A stretch of DNA of 15,725 nt from an uncultured Porphyromonas sp. (lineage in GTDB: Bacteria; Bacteroidota; Bacteroidia; Bacteroidales; Porphyromonadaceae). The stretch's first letter is position 1; each line of letters starts with the position of its first letter. A model generated the notes under the pieces. The model searched no databases. It was not told the DNA's origin and saw nothing but the letters and a program-made list of their open reading frames with translations. The stretch spans positions 1-15,725 of the forward strand of contig URDQ01000047.1 of the NCBI GenBank assembly GCA_900546675.1, given 5' to 3'. Shown one piece after another: positions 1 through 9,647 of the stretch. The position numbers and the translations under genes were made by a program.

Positions 1-54
1 AGGGTGCGATCCATTTTTTGTAGGTATGAGTTGCATTTACTAATTGAATATACA
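1..54. repeat. Left copy of 54-bp terminal inverted repeat
   Basis: Positions 1-54 are the exact reverse complement of 15671-15724, with identity stopping at 55 on the left (G) against 15670 on the right. The repeat starts AGGGTGCGATCC and, read inward, ends GAATATACA. It contains no visible gene. Because it sits at both window edges, it is most simply the visible part of a longer repeat, such as an insertion sequence tip present on both sides in opposite orientation, or an overlap left where assembly stopped at a repeat. I cannot assign an IS family. Confidence 0.9.
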
Positions 55-171
55 GGCGTCCGTTGTGTCAAAGGTTAATGTATCAAGGATTTAACGGGGA
101 CGGACGCCCTCCCACTAGACACTATCCGAGCGTCCCTACAGCGGGTTACACGTCAAGGGCGTCCGTTGTGT
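55..171. repeat. GCGTCC-type short repeats in left intergenic region
   Basis: The 14-mer GGCGTCCGTTGTGT occurs at 55-68 and again at 158-171. An 11-bp inverted copy, ACGGACGCCCT at 100-110, pairs with AGGGCGTCCGT at 156-166, and a further GCGTCC lies at 130-135. The first copy directly abuts the 54-bp terminal repeat. The stretch 55-185 has no convincing ORF. It could be the remnant of a small repeat element or foldable RNA downstream of the maeB terminator; no function can be assigned. Confidence 0.6.
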
Positions 172-185
172 ATTTGTAGGGAACT

Positions 186-221
186 AAAAAAAGGGAGACC
201 CACCAATTTGGTGGATCTCCC
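186..221 (-). terminator. Rho-independent terminator of maeB
   Basis: GGGAGACCCACCAA (193-206) pairs with TTGGTGGATCTCCC (208-221). The single non-Watson-Crick position is a G-U wobble only when read on the minus strand (a C-A clash on the plus strand). The minus-strand transcript then runs into seven U residues (192-186). It lies 27 bp beyond the maeB stop codon, so it most likely ends the maeB transcript. Confidence 0.9.
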
Positions 222-248
222 TTTTGTTGTCGTATGGAGCGCAACGGA

Positions 249-2525
<2,277 letters not shown>

Positions 2526-2596
2526 TATGCTATCTTATAGTATGATACATAGTTCTTCGTAGCAAGGATCTCTCCTCACTTACTGCAGAACGCCTA

Positions 2597-2604
2597 CAAA
2601 GCTA
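2597..2604 (-). promoter_or_regulatory. Predicted maeB -7 promoter element (TAGCTTTG)
   Basis: On the minus strand TAGCTTTG matches the Bacteroidetes -7 consensus TAnnTTTG, about 70 bp upstream of the maeB start codon. No clear TTG-type -33 element stands at the usual distance, so the call rests on the -7 motif and its position between two genes. Confidence 0.5.
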
Positions 2605-2633
2605 CAACATTTGTACCACTCTAGAGCGTATCG

Positions 2634-3824
2634 CTAGAGGATTGTCCAGTTGTTGCGAAAGGTCAGTGTCAGGGAGATCATGTGGCTCAGCTGGCTCCGT
2701 GTGGCGGTTCGCTGACTCCACCAGAGCGCACCCTCTAGGCGCAACGCTCCGAAGCTGGGAATGGGCACTTCTAGTGCGGGATAAAGGCCTAGTCGCCACT
2801 GCTCCTCGGCTATACGAGCGGACGCTAGGAGCGGTCCCCCGTAGGGTGCATAGTAGCGGTGTCCGTAAGTGGCATCTGTCGCTAGTCGCAGGATCTTATG
2901 TCGCCAAGCTAAGCGACCATAGAGGGCGTATCCGAGCGGAGGCTCAGGCTTGCCGTCACGGAGTGAGGAGCCTAAGATGTGCAGAGAGCCTTCGACTGCC
3001 CCCTGCGTAGCATACTTATATTGTGTAGTCACCCCAGTGGCGCCCGCTAAGTAGGTGTGTAGCGTGTCTGGAGGGGACATCTGCTGTATCTCTCCTGCCC
3101 GATGGTGAGCCGTAGCTTGCAGTGAGAGTTGCGTCTTCCAGCTTTCATTGCTGTGGAGCCGATAAACTGTAGAGAGAAGGGCTGAAAAAGCTTCCTGATG
3201 AGTCTCTCCAGGGAAGATAAAGCCTTGCCAATCCACAAGAGCTTCTAGCGCAAAGCGAGGATAGTGCAACTGAATCATTGCCCCCTGCGCAGGGTCTCGT
3301 GTGAAGCTGTACTCGGGATCGTAGAGCGGTGAGACGAGCGAGAGCGACCCGTCTTGACCGACCGTGGAGGAGGCGACACCTCGCAGTGCCAGCGTCTGCG
3401 CCTCGAGGAGTGTTCCCATCGAGACGGTGATATGGTCGTTTGGCCTGTATTGTAAGGAGAGGATAGGACGTAGATGCACACCACTCCCCTGCTCCTTAGG
3501 ATCACCGCTCCAGTGTGGCAAGTGGTCGTACCACCCACCTCGTGGATAGCGCTGTGCGCCTAGTAAAGTGAGGTTGTAGATGCCCCCCACGAGACGCACC
3601 TGACGATGCTCGAGTGCCACCGTGGGAGCCAATTGCCACCCGGGGAGCGTATAGCCGAGCTGGTAGTCGGCGTGGTACTCATTATTGCGAAAGAAGGTCA
3701 CCGCATCTACCCCCACACTCAGATGCAGGGAGTCCGCACCCCGCTCTGCGACATTGCTCGCTGAGAGTATGGTGATCGGGGCTAGCAGTAGGAGGAGCGT
3801 CCCGAGTAGCTGTCTCGCTTTCAT
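2634..3824 (-). CDS. Predicted outer-membrane beta-barrel protein (conserved hypothetical)
   Basis: A 396-aa protein read from ATG at 3824. Its start overlaps the upstream methyltransferase stop codon (TGATG), arguing for translational coupling and against a longer version in the same frame (Met at 4073) that would run through most of that gene. The N-terminus MKARQLLGTLLLLLAPITIL is a typical Sec signal peptide. The remainder has the alternating polar/hydrophobic and aromatic-rich pattern of transmembrane beta strands, with strand-like segments such as RPILSLQYRPNDHITVSMGTL and a final SHMISLTLTFRNNW. A central PLYDPEYSF ... DWQGFIFPGETHQEAF region resembles, from memory, conserved uncharacterised Bacteroidales proteins. 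No catalytic motif or ligand is evident. It is the third gene of the mazG unit; the significance of that placement is unknown. No strong terminator follows. Confidence 0.75.
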   Translation of the reverse strand: MKARQLLGTLLLLLAPITILSASNVAERGADSLHLSVGVDAVTFFRNNEYHADYQLGYTLPGWQLAPTVALEHRQVRLVGGIYNLTLLGAQRYPRGGWYDHLPHWSGDPKEQGSGVHLRPILSLQYRPNDHITVSMGTLLEAQTLALRGVASSTVGQDGSLSLVSPLYDPEYSFTRDPAQGAMIQLHYPRFALEALVDWQGFIFPGETHQEAFSALLSTVYRLHSNESWKTQLSLQATAHHRAGEIQQMSPPDTLHTYLAGATGVTTQYKYATQGAVEGSLHILGSSLRDGKPEPPLGYALYGRLAWRHKILRLATDATYGHRYYAPYGGPLLASARIAEEQWRLGLYPALEVPIPSFGALRLEGALWWSQRTATRSQLSHMISLTLTFRNNWTIL

Positions 3825-4756
3825 CACGCCTGACGAACGAAGTGGTAGAGCAGTGCACTCGCTCTCATCGGGGTAAAGAGAGAGCGTATGTGGTAGGAGA
3901 AGCCGACGCCAAAGGCTTTGAGCCAAGTGATGAAGTTGATATGCCCCCCCTGCTTGTAGCTTTCGCTCAGCAGTGCGATGTAGTAGACGTCTAGTCGCTG
4001 CGGGCGAATCTTCTTTAGGGTGAAGTGGTGCGCCTCCACCGTTTGCCGCATAGAGTGTGGCGTAAAGTGCCACAGATGACGTGGCACATCGTAAGCGGCC
4101 CAGAGCGCGCGGTAGTAGCTAGCGTCAAAGCTCTGCGCATTAGGCACAGCGATGCAGAGCGTCCCCCCAGGCTTGAGTAGCTGCTGGTATATCTCCAATT
4201 GATCGTCAAGATCTGGTAGATGCTCCAAGCTATGCCATAGACAGATAAGGTCTAGCTGACCCGATAGTTCGGAGTGTTGCGCCACAAACTCTTGGGTCGT
4301 GGCAAAGAGTTGCTCACTGGGGATCTGCTGAGCGCACAGCTCTCGTGCCGCCTTGCTCTGCTCGACGACATAAGCCTTGCACCCTCGCTCCTGCATAGCG
4401 TGGGCAAAAGCACCAACACCAGCCCCGACCTCCAGCATCATCTGCGGAGCTGTCGCACAGAGCTTGCGAGCTGTCCGAACCCGCCGTCCCGTGCGGTAGC
4501 GCTTCACCGAGCGGTAGATGCGAGCCATTGCCCCCTGCCCCTCTGTCTGATGACTCAGATAGTCGGAGCTGTCGTAGTAGTGTCCTAGCTCCTCTGCAGG
4601 AGGAGGTGTCAAGGTCTGAAGCAGTCCACACTGGTTACAGCGTCCTATGGCATACCGCTCGTGCGAGACGAGGTGGTCCTCACACTCCCACAGCTCGGTA
4701 TAGCTGCTATTATGACAGTGCGGGCAGGTTTGATCGGAGAGACTACATGCTATCAT
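3824..4756 (-). CDS. Class I SAM-dependent methyltransferase with N-terminal zinc ribbon
   Basis: This 310-aa protein opens with a probable zinc ribbon, CPHC at 11-14 and CNQC at 40-43, followed by a Rossmann-type methyltransferase core. Motif I (LEVGAGVGAFAHAM) lies at 108-121, the ribose-binding acidic residue in VVEQS follows about 17 residues later, and the LICLWHSLEHLPDLD and LKPGGTLCIAVPN segments are typical of the methyltransferase-11/23 group. Similar zinc-ribbon methyltransferases are often found in cell-surface polysaccharide or lipid pathways, but the substrate cannot be told from the sequence. The gene starts 12 bp after the mazG stop and its own stop overlaps the start of the outer-membrane protein gene by one base, so the three genes form one transcription unit. 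Confidence 0.85.
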   Translation of the reverse strand: MIACSLSDQTCPHCHNSSYTELWECEDHLVSHERYAIGRCNQCGLLQTLTPPPAEELGHYYDSSDYLSHQTEGQGAMARIYRSVKRYRTGRRVRTARKLCATAPQMMLEVGAGVGAFAHAMQERGCKAYVVEQSKAARELCAQQIPSEQLFATTQEFVAQHSELSGQLDLICLWHSLEHLPDLDDQLEIYQQLLKPGGTLCIAVPNAQSFDASYYRALWAAYDVPRHLWHFTPHSMRQTVEAHHFTLKKIRPQRLDVYYIALLSESYKQGGHINFITWLKAFGVGFSYHIRSLFTPMRASALLYHFVRQA

Positions 4757-4768
4757 AGCTAGACGAGA

Positions 4769-5560
4769 CTATTTGCTGGTACTCTTTTTGGCCTCCTGCC
4801 ATAGCGTCTCCATCTCCTCTAGTGAGAGGTCAGTGATGCTCTGACCACGAGTCTTAGCGGTCCGCTCGATATACTCAAAGCGGTCGATAAACTTACGATT
4901 CGTCCGCTCTAGTGCATTGTCAGGGTTCACACCATAGAGACGAGCCGCATTGACAATGCTAAAGAACAAGTCTCCTATCTCGGCCTCTAGGTCGTCAGCA
5001 CAGCCCGAAGTCATCTCCTGCTCCACCTCCTGCAGCTCTTCGCGCACCTTCGCCCAGACCTCCTCACGCTCCTGCCAGTCGAAGCCGACGGCACGCGCCT
5101 TGTCCTGTATGCGGTACGCCTTGATCAGTGCTGGCAGAGCCGACGGCACACCCGAGAGAACCGACTTATTGCCGTCCTTCTCCTTTTGCTTCACCTGCTC
5201 CCAGAGCTGTACCACCTGCCCTGCATCCTCGACCTGCTCGGTAGCATAGATGTGCGGGTGGCGAAAGATGAGCTTGTTGCACAGCTTGTTGCACACATCT
5301 ACAATGTCAAAGTCGCCCTGCTCATCCCCTATGCGTGCATAGAAGAGGACATGCAGTAGCACGTCGCCTAGCTCCTTAGAGATAGCGTTCGTATCTCCTT
5401 GCTCTAGTGCCTCACTCAGTTCGTAGACCTCCTCGATGGTGTTAGCCCGTAGCGACTCATTCGTCTGCTTGCGATCCCACGGGCAGTGCGTGCGCAGATT
5501 GTCTAGGACATCTAGTAGGCGGGAGAAAGCCTCCAGCCGTTCATCTTTGCTGTGTATCAT
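4769..5560 (-). CDS. mazG: Nucleoside triphosphate pyrophosphohydrolase MazG
   Basis: MazG hydrolyses (d)NTPs, including non-canonical ones, to NMP and pyrophosphate and in some bacteria modulates ppGpp. Two MazG repeats are visible. The first has HCPWDRKQT (25-33), the EEVYE metal-binding motif (43-47) and ELGDVLLH (63-70). The second has EELQEVE (174-180) and EIGDLFF (194-200). I place the start at 5560, giving 263 aa, the usual full length for the family. A longer in-frame reading from a Met at 5593 would begin upstream of the TACCTTTG promoter element at 5582-5589 and cannot be translated from that transcript. It leads a unit with the methyltransferase and the outer-membrane protein. All key acidic residues appear intact. 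Confidence 0.93.
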   Translation of the reverse strand: MIHSKDERLEAFSRLLDVLDNLRTHCPWDRKQTNESLRANTIEEVYELSEALEQGDTNAISKELGDVLLHVLFYARIGDEQGDFDIVDVCNKLCNKLIFRHPHIYATEQVEDAGQVVQLWEQVKQKEKDGNKSVLSGVPSALPALIKAYRIQDKARAVGFDWQEREEVWAKVREELQEVEQEMTSGCADDLEAEIGDLFFSIVNAARLYGVNPDNALERTNRKFIDRFEYIERTAKTRGQSITDLSLEEMETLWQEAKKSTSK

Positions 5561-5581
5561 AGCTTGTCTATTATTATAGTG

Positions 5582-5589
5582 CAAAGGTA
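5582..5589 (-). promoter_or_regulatory. mazG -7 promoter element (TACCTTTG)
   Basis: Minus-strand TACCTTTG is a full match to the Bacteroidetes -7 consensus. Transcription should begin about 7 bases downstream, leaving a short leader before the ATG at 5560. This element decides the mazG start codon. An 8-bp perfect hairpin, CAATCCCT/AGGGATTG (5602-5620), lies just upstream in the region where a -33 element would be expected. Confidence 0.75.
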
Positions 5590-5593
5590 CCAC

Positions 5594-6058
5594 TTTGAGG
5601 ACAATCCCTCGTAGGGATTGAAGAGTTACTCCCTTGGGACTAACCCAAGTTTCACGGCAAAAACGAGTTTCGTGGCGTTTTGCTCCGATCTTTGATGAAT
5701 CTAAATTGGTAACTCGCTAAGTGTCAAATAGAGTTCTTCAGGGTTAGGGGCTGACTCCGATTTGTAGGGTACTTTGGGTCGAAATGCTTGTCGTTACTTT
5801 GTAGCCTCCTAACGTAGATAGACGATGCAAAGGTAATATAGCGAGCTATAGAGCCACGCACTCTAGTGTATTCAATGTCTGTAGCTTGTAAATGTTTCAG
5901 CAAGGCAAAAAAAAAGCGCAAGACAATAACTAACTTAAATCTGTAGGACACAAAGTCCACAACTCAAACGCTCCCGCTCGCTTCCAGCAACCGTTACACG
6001 TTCTCTCCCGTGAAACTTGGGCTATGCGTTCGCACTAGCGGAGCCTTCCTCTAGAGGG
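5594..6058. other. Gene-poor intergenic region with hairpins and a 14-bp inverted repeat
   Basis: No convincing gene is seen here. CCCAAGTTTCACGG (5644-5657) is repeated inverted at 6008-6021. Three hairpins follow one another: CAATCCCT/AGGGATTG (5602-5620), CTTGGG/CCCAAG (5633-5649) and GCAAAAACG/CGTTTTGC (5657-5683, one-base bulge). A minus-strand TACCTTTG lies at 5828-5835. A 78-codon minus-strand reading frame (5724-5960) begins MDFVSYRFKLVIVL but contains the promoter-like motif inside it, so it is probably not a gene. The region could be a degenerate mobile-element remnant, a MITE-like repeat or a small RNA locus; the sequence alone does not decide. Confidence 0.5.
5828..5835 (-). promoter_or_regulatory. 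Orphan TACCTTTG promoter-like motif
   Basis: A perfect TAnnTTTG match on the minus strand with no coding start nearby. A transcript from it would run through the three hairpins at 5602-5683 towards mazG, about 260 bp away. It could be a second mazG promoter with a long leader, the promoter of a small RNA, or a chance or relic match. Confidence 0.35.
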
Positions 6059-6060
6059 AC

Positions 6061-6098
6061 AAAAAAGCGTCACCCCTGAGCGAACTCAAGAGTGACGC
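6061..6098 (-). terminator. Rho-independent terminator of tdh
   Basis: On the minus strand GCGTCACTCTTGAG pairs with CTCAGGGGTGACGC around a TTCG tetraloop (arms 6067-6098; two G-U wobbles that are valid only on this strand), followed by six U residues (6066-6061). A second perfect hairpin, GAGACTG/CAGTCTC with loop TAT (6107-6123), stands between it and the tdh stop codon. Confidence 0.93.
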
Positions 6099-6143
6099 AT
6101 ATGGAGGAGACTGTATCAGTCTCTGGAGATCTGTACGGATGGC

Positions 6144-7100
6144 TTACTTGCCGTAGCGAGCACGTAGCACCTGGATCATATCCTGACTCATAGTGTCGAG
6201 GTCGTAGTGTGGCTGCCAGTCCCACTCACGACGAGCACAGCTGTCGTCGAGAGAGTTAGGCCACGACTCAGCGATAGCCTGGCGCAGAGGATCTACGTCG
6301 TAGGTCATCTCGAAGTCAGGGATGATGCGCTTGACAGCAGCTGCGATCTGGCTAGGCTCGAAGCTCATCGAGGCAATGTTGAAGGAGTTGCGATGTACCA
6401 GTCTCGTAGGATCGGCCTCCATAAGCTGCACCATAGCGTGCAGAGCATCTGGCATATACATCATATCCATATAGGTACCCTCCTTGATGGGGCAGACGAA
6501 CTTGCCCTCCTTGACGGCTGCGTAGTAGATCTCTACGGCATAGTCCGTAGTACCACCGCCAGGTAGCGTCACATTGGAGATAAGCCCTGGGAAGCGCACC
6601 GAGCGGGTATCTACGCCAAAGCGCTTGTGGTAGTAGTCGCTGAGTAGCTCACCAGCTACCTTGGTCACACCATACATAGTCTTAGGACGCTGGATCGTGT
6701 CCTGAGGGGTCTTGTCCTTAGGCGTCTCATCTCCAAAGGCTCCGATAGAGCTAGGGGTAAAGACGGCACAACCCTTCTCACGAGCTATCTCTAGGACGTT
6801 AAAGAGTCCACCTAGTCCGATGTGCCATGCGAGCTGAGGCTTAGCCTCTGCCGTAGCGCTCAGGAGGGCTGCTAGGTTATAGATAGTATCGATCTTGTAC
6901 TTGTCGACGATGGCTGCTAGCTGAGCTGAGTCGGTGATGTCGGCAAGCTCTGCGGGACCACTCTCGAGGAGCTCGCCCTTGGGAGGCATTGCAGCGATGT
7001 AACCGGCTACGACTGAACCATTCTGGTACTCACGACGTAGTTTCATTGTCAGCTCGGAACCTATCTGACCGGTCGAGCCAATGATCAATATATTCTTCAT
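6144..7100 (-). CDS. tdh: L-threonine 3-dehydrogenase, SDR (NAD-epimerase-like) type
   Basis: This 318-aa protein should oxidise L-threonine to 2-amino-3-ketobutyrate with NAD+ in the cytoplasm, the first step of threonine breakdown to glycine and acetyl-CoA. It has the extended-SDR plan: GSTGQIG nucleotide-binding loop (8-14), Ser in TPSSIGAFG (115-123) and the catalytic YxxxK as YGVTK (Tyr143, Lys147). The segments SVRFPGLIS, PGGGTTDYAVEIYYAA and TYMDMMYMPDA are what I associate with the short-chain threonine dehydrogenases of Bacteroidetes rather than with GalE or zinc-dependent Tdh. A general UDP-sugar epimerase is the main alternative but fits less well. It is a single-gene unit with promoter motif at 7132-7139 and a strong terminator. 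No kbl partner gene lies in the window. Confidence 0.88.
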   Translation of the reverse strand: MKNILIIGSTGQIGSELTMKLRREYQNGSVVAGYIAAMPPKGELLESGPAELADITDSAQLAAIVDKYKIDTIYNLAALLSATAEAKPQLAWHIGLGGLFNVLEIAREKGCAVFTPSSIGAFGDETPKDKTPQDTIQRPKTMYGVTKVAGELLSDYYHKRFGVDTRSVRFPGLISNVTLPGGGTTDYAVEIYYAAVKEGKFVCPIKEGTYMDMMYMPDALHAMVQLMEADPTRLVHRNSFNIASMSFEPSQIAAAVKRIIPDFEMTYDVDPLRQAIAESWPNSLDDSCARREWDWQPHYDLDTMSQDMIQVLRARYGK

Positions 7101-7131
7101 GTCTTTATATAGTTGAGCTTGTTTTGCTGTG

Positions 7132-7139
7132 CAAAGGTA
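7132..7139 (-). promoter_or_regulatory. tdh -7 promoter element (TACCTTTG)
   Basis: A perfect minus-strand TAnnTTTG match 32 bp upstream of the tdh ATG, in the 64-bp gap after the DedA-family gene. It implies a leader of about 25 nt. No clear -33 TTG is visible. Confidence 0.75.
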
Positions 7140-7164
7140 CCTAAAATGAGATGATCCTGAGCTT

Positions 7165-7824
7165 TTAGTCTGTGATCAGATTGCGGCGACGCTTGCGCTG
7201 AACCTGCTTGACGATATAGATCGTCAGCAACAATAACACGATTGCCAATATGGAGTAGCCGATGATGTGGCTGTACTCGCTCGCCTTAGCGACCACCTGC
7301 TCCTTTGTCTCGATGCCGGGGACACGTGAGAGGAGCACACCGATGAGGGCAAGGATAGCATTCCACACACCCGCCCCCAGAGCCGTATAGCCCACAAAAG
7401 CGCCTAGTGGCATACGGGCTAAACCAGCGGGAATAGAGATGAGCTGACGAATGCCAGGCACCAAGCGCCCCACGAAAGTGGAGACAGCCCCCTTGCGAAC
7501 GAAGTAGTCGTTGGCGCGGTCGAGCTTTTCAGGACTCAGTAAGAGCATATGCCCTACTCTACTGCCAGCAAAGCGGTAGACGATAGGACGCCCCAGCCAC
7601 ATAGCTAAGTAATAGTTGATGAGTGCCCCCACGATCGCTCCGCAAGTGGCAAAGAAGAGTACACCCACGACGCTCATCTGCCCATCTGCAGCGGCTAGAA
7701 AGGCTGCGGGTGGCACGACCACCTCACTAGGAAAGGGAATAAACGAACTCTCGATGGCCATCAAGAGGAAGACCGTCCAGTAGTTCAGGTGTTCGAAGAA
7801 CCAAAGTGTCAGTTGCTCCAGCAT
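7165..7824 (-). CDS. DedA-family (VTT domain) inner-membrane protein
   Basis: A 219-aa polytopic membrane protein. Family hallmarks are visible: the amphipathic FIPFPSEVVVPPAAFLAA re-entrant-like segment near residues 29-46, and the VRKGAVSTFVGRLVPGIRQLISIPAGLARM signature in the middle, spanning the conserved GRxxPGxR and PAGxxxM elements, followed by two long hydrophobic helices and a basic tail (KQVQRKRRRNL). DedA proteins are linked to undecaprenyl-phosphate or phospholipid flipping and membrane homeostasis; which lipid this one handles is not visible. It starts 22 bp after the glnS stop with no promoter between, so it is probably the second gene of the glnS unit. Confidence 0.9.
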   Translation of the reverse strand: MLEQLTLWFFEHLNYWTVFLLMAIESSFIPFPSEVVVPPAAFLAAADGQMSVVGVLFFATCGAIVGALINYYLAMWLGRPIVYRFAGSRVGHMLLLSPEKLDRANDYFVRKGAVSTFVGRLVPGIRQLISIPAGLARMPLGAFVGYTALGAGVWNAILALIGVLLSRVPGIETKEQVVAKASEYSHIIGYSILAIVLLLLTIYIVKQVQRKRRRNLITD

Positions 7825-7846
7825 AGTGCCTTAAAGTATCTCCTCT

Positions 7847-9544
7847 CTAGCGACGATCCTTGAGCGATACGGTGCGGTTGAAGACTAGCGCATCGGGACG
7901 GCTGTCGGGATCGACCGTAAAGTAGCCGACTCTCTGGAACTGCAAGTGGTCTCCCACCTGAGCGTCTCGTAGGCACTCCTCGACAAAAGCGTGCTGCACG
8001 ATGAGCGAGTCGGGATTGAGGTGATCCTTGAGCTCCTCGGCTGGTACCCCCGAGGGGTCTTCCTCTAGGAAGAGTCGGTCGTAGAGACGTACCTCAGCAT
8101 CTAGCGCATATGCCGTAGAGACCCAGTGTATGGTAGCCTTGACCTTGCGATTGCTACCCTCCATGCCTGTTTTGCTGTCTAGGTAAACTTCGGCAAAGAC
8201 AGCAGTCACATTGCCCTCGGCATCCTTTTCGCAGCCAGTACACTTGATGATGTAGCCACCACGTAGGCGCACATCTCTGCCACCAGGACTCAGGCGGTAA
8301 TACTTCTTCGAAGCCTCCTCCATAAAGTCGCTCCGATCGATCCAGAGCTCACGCGTAAGGTGCTGGATATGCGTACCCTCCGATAGATCCTCAGGGTTAT
8401 TGACCATCTCTAGTGCTTCGTCATGACCTTCTGGTAGGTTGGTTAAGATAAGTTTGACTGGGTCTAGGACAGCCGAAACACGTGCTGCGTGCTTGTTGAG
8501 GTCGTTGCGCACGGCATGCTCTAGGAGCGAAAGATCAATGGTGCCCTCATAGCGGGTGTAGCCGATCATGCTGACGAAATCACGAATCGACTGCGGCGTA
8601 TAGCCTCTACGACGCAGACCACAGAGGGTCGGCATACGTGGGTCGTCCCAGCCTGAGACTAGTCCCTGCTGCACGAGACTGAGGAGCTTGCGCTTGCTCA
8701 TCATCGTGTAGGTGAGGTTGAGACGGTTGAACTCAAACTGATACGGTCTGTAAGTGGTCCCCTCAGGCATCAGTAGCTCCACAAGATAGTTGTAGAGCGG
8801 ACGATGCGGTACGAACTCCAAGGTACAGATCGAGTGGGTCACCCCCTCGAAGTAGTCGCTCTGTCCATGCGCGAAGTCGTACATAGGATAGACCTGCCAC
8901 TCTGTACCAGTGCGATGATGCGGACGCTTGATGATGCGGTAGATGATCGGGTCGCGGAAGTGCATATCGTCCGAAGCCATATCAATCTTCGCCCGAAGCG
9001 TCATAGCGCCCTCAGGGAATTCGCCAGCATTCATACGGTGGAAGAGATCCAAGCTCTCCTCAGCAGGACGATCACGATAAGGGCTATTGGTGCCAGAGGT
9101 CGTGGGCGTCCCCTTCTGCTGGGCAATCTCCTCAGCGCTCTGCTCATCGACATAAGCATGCCCCGTCATAATAAGACGCTCGGCAAAGGCGTAGAGCTGT
9201 GGGAAGTAGTCCGAAGCGTAGCACTCCTTACCCCACTCGAAGCCGAGCCAGTGTATGTCCTCACGGATAGCGTCTACGTACTCCACATCCTCTTTGATCG
9301 GGTTGGTATCGTCAAAGCGTAGATTGCACACGCCACCATACTTCTGCGCTATGCCAAAGTCAATGCAGATAGCCTTGGCGTGACCTATGTGTAGGTAGCC
9401 ATTAGGCTCTGGTGGGAAGCGTGTCTGCACACGTCCATCGAACTTACCGCTCTGGATGTCTGCTACGACAACCTGCTCTATAAAGTTTAGTCCCGTGCTC
9501 TCTGCGCTATTGCTTGTAGCATCCTCTAGTGGAGTCTTGTTCAT
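7847..9544 (-). CDS. glnS: Glutaminyl-tRNA synthetase
   Basis: A 565-aa class I aminoacyl-tRNA synthetase that charges tRNA-Gln with glutamine in the cytoplasm. The HIGH motif occurs as LHIGHAKA (HIGH at 52-55) within RFPPEPNGYLHIGHAKAI, a sequence typical of GlnRS. The KMSKS-equivalent is MSKRK at 282-286. WQVYPMYDFAHGQSDYFEGVTHSICTLEF (around 216-244) matches the GlnRS/eukaryote-like GluRS subgroup, and the C-terminal half is the beta-barrel anticodon-binding part, with no extra YqeY-like domain. Length is normal. Promoter motif TACCTTTG lies about 67 bp upstream of the start; the DedA-family gene follows 22 bp downstream. A GluRS is excluded with fair confidence by the PEPNGYLHIGH context. 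Confidence 0.96.
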   Translation of the reverse strand: MNKTPLEDATSNSAESTGLNFIEQVVVADIQSGKFDGRVQTRFPPEPNGYLHIGHAKAICIDFGIAQKYGGVCNLRFDDTNPIKEDVEYVDAIREDIHWLGFEWGKECYASDYFPQLYAFAERLIMTGHAYVDEQSAEEIAQQKGTPTTSGTNSPYRDRPAEESLDLFHRMNAGEFPEGAMTLRAKIDMASDDMHFRDPIIYRIIKRPHHRTGTEWQVYPMYDFAHGQSDYFEGVTHSICTLEFVPHRPLYNYLVELLMPEGTTYRPYQFEFNRLNLTYTMMSKRKLLSLVQQGLVSGWDDPRMPTLCGLRRRGYTPQSIRDFVSMIGYTRYEGTIDLSLLEHAVRNDLNKHAARVSAVLDPVKLILTNLPEGHDEALEMVNNPEDLSEGTHIQHLTRELWIDRSDFMEEASKKYYRLSPGGRDVRLRGGYIIKCTGCEKDAEGNVTAVFAEVYLDSKTGMEGSNRKVKATIHWVSTAYALDAEVRLYDRLFLEEDPSGVPAEELKDHLNPDSLIVQHAFVEECLRDAQVGDHLQFQRVGYFTVDPDSRPDALVFNRTVSLKDRR

Positions 9545-9610
9545 TGCGTCTATATCTTAGCGGAGACCCTTGCGCCGTGAGGCAGCCTCCCTCGGTTATC
9601 TATTTGAGTA

Positions 9611-9618
9611 CAAAGGTA
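9611..9618 (-). promoter_or_regulatory. glnS -7 promoter element (TACCTTTG)
   Basis: A perfect minus-strand TAnnTTTG match, 67 bp upstream of the glnS ATG. It lies immediately after the U-tract (9628-9622) of the upstream terminator, so the two units are separated by only a few bases. Confidence 0.75.
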
Positions 9619-9621
9619 GAT

Positions 9622-9647
9622 AAAAAAAGCACGCTACTCGACGTTGC
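9622..9647 (-). terminator. Compact terminator overlapping the stop codon of the hypothetical gene
   Basis: On the minus strand GCAACG pairs with CGTGC (one-base bulge, 8-nt loop; 9629-9647), followed by seven U residues. The stop codon of the upstream hypothetical gene (9634-9636) lies in the hairpin loop region, so termination is packed into the end of the reading frame. The stem is short, hence moderate confidence. Confidence 0.5.

Noticed and set aside
2617..2640. Terminator at the end of the outer-membrane protein gene
   Set aside because: A CTCT..AGCG/CGCTAGAG stem exists at the stop codon but has a 2-nt bulge and no U-tract.
3825..4073. N-terminal extension of the outer-membrane protein to 4073
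   Set aside because: It would overlap the methyltransferase by 250 bp and bury the clear signal peptide that begins at the Met at 3824.
5561..5593. Longer mazG start at 5593
   Set aside because: The TACCTTTG promoter element at 5582-5589 falls inside it, and starting at 5560 gives the usual MazG length.
5724..5960. 78-aa minus-strand reading frame as a gene
   Set aside because: It has no family resemblance I can support, contains a promoter-like motif and lies in a repeat- and hairpin-rich gap; recorded as intergenic instead.
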